Below are positions 60,959 to 64,000 of a stretch of 64,000 nt of DNA, piece by piece. The notes under the pieces are model-generated. The model was not told the DNA's origin, made no database searches, and was given only the letters and a program-made list of their open reading frames with translations. Positions within the stretch are counted from its first letter, which is position 1; each line of letters opens with the position of its first letter. This DNA is from CAYRVX01 sp964427875 (GTDB lineage Bacteria > Planctomycetota > Phycisphaerae > SM23-33), in assembly GCA_964427875.1 (NCBI GenBank), contig CAYRVX010000008.1, positions 1-64,000 of the forward strand, written 5' to 3'. Both the position numbers and the translations under genes were made by a program.

Positions 60959-63900
60959 ATGCGACGGACCATTTACTTTGTCGCGATTTCGGTGATCGTC
61001 GGCATTGCGCCTGCGGCGTCCGCCCAAGCCCCGGCCGCCTTCGCCGACGGCAGGAAGGCCTACGAGGCCGGCCAGTTCGAAAAGGCCAGAGACCTCCTCC
61101 TCAGCGCTTCACGAACCGCGCCCAGGAACGCGGAGGTCTTTCTCCATCTGGGCAAGGCCCACTACCAGCTCGGCGAGCTGCCCGAGGCCATCGCCGCATG
61201 GCAGAAGACGCTCAAGCTCGCCCCCGGCGAGCCGTATGCCACGAAGATGCTTAAGCTCCTTCGGGCGGAAGTGCGTGACGTGGACGTCCAGATCAAGCTC
61301 ATCGAGCAGGCCCTGGCAGAGGGCCTGAACGCGTGGGCGCGGACCACGGTCACCAACCTGCTTGCGAAGAAGGCCCTCACCGACGCCCAGCGCGGCCAGC
61401 TCACGGTCCTGTGGGCCGAGGCCAGGCTGGCCTTGGGCCTGTATAAGGACGTGCCGCCCGCGGTGCTGGAGATCCAGACCAAGTTCCCCAAGGCCGCCGA
61501 CGCGGTCCGCCTGGCGCTGCTGATGGGGCGGGCGAAAATCCACCTCGACGACAAGAGCATCCGGGAGGGACGGAAGCTGCTCCAGGGCATCGTGGCCGAC
61601 CACAAGGACACGCCGGCGGCCGCGATCGCGCAGTACGAGCTGATCCGCTTCGATCTCAGCCAGGGCCCCAGCGCCGAGCTGGCCGGCGAGCTGGCGGCCT
61701 GGTTCAAGGCGAACGCCACCCACCGGCTGGCGACGGACGCACTGCGCCTGCTGATGGATTCGCAGTTGGCCCTGACGCGGCGAGGCGCCCGGCCGACGAA
61801 GGACTCGCCGCTGGCGCCCACGGACGCCGCCGCCATCGGTTTCGTCAAGCTCCTCCGCGGCCGGCTGCCGAAAGAGGCCGACCGGATCAAGCTGACGCAG
61901 CAGTTGGAGAAGCACTTCAACGCGCACTACGATCCCGCCGGCGCCTACGCGGCGGCCATCCAGGGCGCCGAGGCCCTGCTGAAGATCAAGCTGTCCCGCG
62001 CCGAGCAGGCGCTGGTGATCCAGCGGATCCTGGACCGGCACCTGGCCGTCTCGCGTACGGCCGGCAGGCCGACGAAGGACATGCAGCTCGCGGCCGCCGA
62101 CCTGGCCGCAATCGCGCGGATGAAGGATCTGCTCGCCTTCCTCACGACCGATGCGGAGGTCCAGAAGCTCACGCAGCAGCTCCTGGGGCATTTCAACTCG
62201 CGCTACTCCGCGGCCGGGGCGCACCCCGCCGTGATCCAGGCCGCCGAGGAACTCCTGAAGATCAAGCTGCCGCAGGCCGCCCGGATAGCCGTGCTGCGGC
62301 AGTTGATCGATTCGCACCTGGCCATTACCCGACAGCAGCCGAGCCCGGCGAAGGACGCCAAGCTCGCCGCCACCGACCTGGCGGCCATCGCCCGCGCAAA
62401 GGAGCTGTTCGCCCTGCTGACGACAGACGCCGACGTCCAGAAAGTAACGCAGCAGCTCCTGGCGCACTTCAACTCGCACTACTTCGCGGTCGGGGCACAC
62501 GCCGCGGCCATCCAGGGCGCCGAGGAGATCCTCAAGATCGACCCGCCCCAGGCCGCCCGCGTGGCGGTGCTTCAGCACCTGGTCAATTCTCACCTGGCCA
62601 TCACCCGGCAGCAGCCCAGGGCGATGAAGGATGCCAAGGTCACCGCCGCCGACCTGGCGGCCATCGCGCGGGTAAGAGAGCTGTTCGACCTGCGGCCGAA
62701 AGATGCCGATCGGCAGAAGCTCACACAGCAGCTCCTGGGGCATTTCAACACGCACTACGTCAAGGCGGGCGCGTACGCCGCGGCCGTCCAGGGGGTCCAG
62801 ACCGTCCTGAACCTCGCCCTGCCGCCGAGCGACCGGCTGACGGCGCTGAAGACGCTCGCCTCCTACAAGACCGAGCTGGCCATTCGGGCGCTGACGGAGC
62901 AGGCGGCGGCCGGCACGCTGCCTCAGCAGATGCCCGAGTCGATCCGGGAAGTCCTCGCCCTGTACGCCACGATCCGCAAGGAGTTCCCCACGCAGTCCAC
63001 GAGCGTCGAGGAGGTCAAGCTCGCCCACACCGTCGCGGCGTTGGCGGCAAAACTGCCGCAGGCGATCGAGGTGACCGCGCTGTCCGCGCCGGACGCCTGG
63101 GCGGTCGAGATCGCCATGGCCGTCGTCCGTCGGGACGCGAAGAAGGGCGCCGCTCAGGCGATCGGCTTCGTGGACGGCGTGCGCAAGCGTTACCTGCCCG
63201 TTCAGGCCCCCACGGGGCTGCGAATCGCCCTGGACCTTTCGGCCCGCCTGCTCGCGGCGCTGCACGAAGACCACACCTACTGGGCGTCGACGAGGCTGGA
63301 GCACGCGCGGGTCCTCGGCCTGCTGGCGACGTGGCAGTTCAGCGAGAATGTCCGCCTCGGGCGGGACGAGCTCAACGCGAAACTGTCCGACACTCAGAAG
63401 CAGATGATCGCCGTGCTGGTCGAGCTGGTGAAGCGGGACGTTCGCGGCCAGGCCGCAGGCGCCGTCGCCACGCTTGCCAAGCACCTGGGGCCCTGGCAGG
63501 CACGCGGCCACTACGCGGCGGCCGAAGAGGCCTACGCGCTGCTGATCGACTCGCTCCCGCCCGCACGGCAGCGCGAGGCGAGGCTCGCGGTGACCGAGCT
63601 GTGGATTCGTCAGGTCGTCGCCGAGCACAACCGGCTGATGGCAGTCGGCCTGAAGGTGCCGGCCAAGCTGGACCCGGCGCTCGTCAAGGCGCTGAAGCAA
63701 TGCTACGACCTCCAGGCGGGCCTGGAGGAGGGCGACGCGTTCCTCACGAGGGTCCGCGGCGTCTGGCAGGGCGTCGTGAGCCACTACACCGGCCTGGAGT
63801 ACTACGCCACCGCGGCCGAGGCCATTGCCGTCAAGGCCGACAAGCCCGTTGCCGCGGCGGACCGGTACGCTCAGCTCCAGCTCGCCAATCATCGCTACGC

Positions 63901-64000
63901 CGACGCGCAGCGCGAGCTGGCCCGGCTGCTGCGGACCTACAACGCCAAGACGAAGATCGCCATGACGCCGGCGTTTCAGGCGGCCCTGGCGGCGTACCGC
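60959..64000 (+). CDS. Large secreted protein with 92-residue repeats, 3' end cut by window edge
   Basis: At least 1,014 codons, open to the right edge. ATG 60959 has AAAGGAGA upstream. Signal peptide FVAISVIVGIAPAASA. A TPR-like helical start (FADGRKAYEAGQFEKARDLL, NAEVFLHLGKAHYQLGELPE) leads into four 92-residue units (residues about 278-645; LAAIARAKELFALLTTDADV and KLTQQLLGHFNSHY type). The rest is helical without recognised motifs. Probably an envelope scaffold or stalk protein. Faces away from the sulfatase gene across about 205 bases. Confidence 0.8.
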   Translation, partial: MRRTIYFVAISVIVGIAPAASAQAPAAFADGRKAYEAGQFEKARDLLLSASRTAPRNAEVFLHLGKAHYQLGELPEAIAAWQKTLKLAPGEPYATKMLKLLRAEVRDVDVQIKLIEQALAEGLNAWARTTVTNLLAKKALTDAQRGQLTVLWAEARLALGLYKDVPPAVLEIQTKFPKAADAVRLALLMGRAKIHLDDKSIREGRKLLQGIVADHKDTPAAAIAQYELIRFDLSQGPSAELAGELAAWFKANATHRLATDALRLLMDSQLALTRRGARPTKDSPLAPTDAAAIGFVKLLRGRLPKEADRIKLTQQLEKHFNAHYDPAGAYAAAIQGAEALLKIKLSRAEQALVIQRILDRHLAVSRTAGRPTKDMQLAAADLAAIARMKDLLAFLTTDAEVQKLTQQLLGHFNSRYSAAGAHPAVIQAAEELLKIKLPQAARIAVLRQLIDSHLAITRQQPSPAKDAKLAATDLAAIARAKELFALLTTDADVQKVTQQLLAHFNSHYFAVGAHAAAIQGAEEILKIDPPQAARVAVLQHLVNSHLAITRQQPRAMKDAKVTAADLAAIARVRELFDLRPKDADRQKLTQQLLGHFNTHYVKAGAYAAAVQGVQTVLNLALPPSDRLTALKTLASYKTELAIRALTEQAAAGTLPQQMPESIREVLALYATIRKEFPTQSTSVEEVKLAHTVAALAAKLPQAIEVTALSAPDAWAVEIAMAVVRRDAKKGAAQAIGFVDGVRKRYLPVQAPTGLRIALDLSARLLAALHEDHTYWASTRLEHARVLGLLATWQFSENVRLGRDELNAKLSDTQKQMIAVLVELVKRDVRGQAAGAVATLAKHLGPWQARGHYAAAEEAYALLIDSLPPARQREARLAVTELWIRQVVAEHNRLMAVGLKVPAKLDPALVKALKQCYDLQAGLEEGDAFLTRVRGVWQGVVSHYTGLEYYATAAEAIAVKADKPVAAADRYAQLQLANHRYADAQRELARLLRTYNAKTKIAMTPAFQAALAAYR
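61791..62894 (+). repeat. Four tandem 276-bp coding repeats
   Basis: Corresponding positions recur at 61791, 62067, 62343 and 62619, a constant 276-bp step. Each unit encodes about 92 residues with T-D-L-A-A-I-A-R and T-Q-Q-L-L-x-H-F-N at the same places. Copies 2 and 3 are the closest; the first and last have drifted. Confidence 0.8.

Overview
The window is GC-rich, tightly packed and carries a gene mix typical of the Planctomycetota/PVC group, probably from an environmental genome. There are four formylglycine sulfatases, five Gfo/Idh/MocA oxidoreductases (each with a twin-arginine signal), two right-handed beta-helix proteins, a PQQ-type beta-propeller, a GH127 enzyme, DUF6807, DUF2752 and HEAT/TPR proteins. 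I saw no rRNA, tRNA, CRISPR array or complete insertion sequence.

Layout. 1-1327: a sulfatase cut by the left edge. 1526-10701: an arsenic/organoarsenical resistance island on the + strand. It holds arsR, an ArsP-type permease, a Tat-exported flavodoxin-like protein, a TrmO/TsaA protein, a DGC protein, a small thioredoxin, a membrane thioredoxin with a Cys-rich extension, ArsF-like and ArsG-like proteins, a second Tat flavodoxin-like protein, a bacterial homologue of the corrinoid protein MtrA, and ACR3. arsR and the permease are each preceded by the same 18-bp inverted repeat. 10725-12540 (minus): two paralogous envelope proteins and a DUF2752 protein. 12674-17514: sulfatase, a repeat-rich non-coding stretch with a MITE-like element, a PQQ propeller and a secreted protein. 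17722-19968: an SLC12-like transporter. 20062-23892: a degenerate zinc ribbon followed by a DNA methyltransferase and a PD-(D/E)XK nuclease, with visibly different base usage. 24064-29438: beta-helix and QueG-like genes (minus), then Gfo/Idh/MocA and DUF6807 genes (+). 29517-31339: a lower-GC patch with a nuclease-like gene, a small gene and gene fragments. 31341-35730: an operon of Gfo/Idh/MocA, beta-helix and sulfatase. 35796-39875 (minus): two P-loop ATPases, one with TPR repeats, behind a promoter flanked by three CAACA-N4-TGTTG palindromes; an N-terminally shortened sugar-isomerase-like gene diverges from it. 41027-46086 (minus): two Nramp-like transporters and two paralogous lipoproteins. 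46361-49213: two Tat aldo/keto reductases around a four-heme cytochrome. 49372-51996: tandem Gfo/Idh/MocA paralogues. 52096-55045: a HEAT protein and a membrane protein. 55107-60753 (minus): GH127, Gfo/Idh/MocA and a sulfatase. 60959-64000: a secreted repeat protein cut by the right edge.

How the genes work together. The sulfatase, oxidoreductase, beta-helix and GH127 genes fit use of sulfated polysaccharides, largely outside the cytoplasm. The arsenic island looks like one regulon that would sense As(III), reduce or process (organo)arsenicals on the outer face of the membrane with flavodoxin and thioredoxin-fold proteins, and export the products through ArsP, ArsG and ACR3. The MtrA-like corrinoid protein suggests an added methyl-transfer step. 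That is the most unusual feature of the window, and it is inference.
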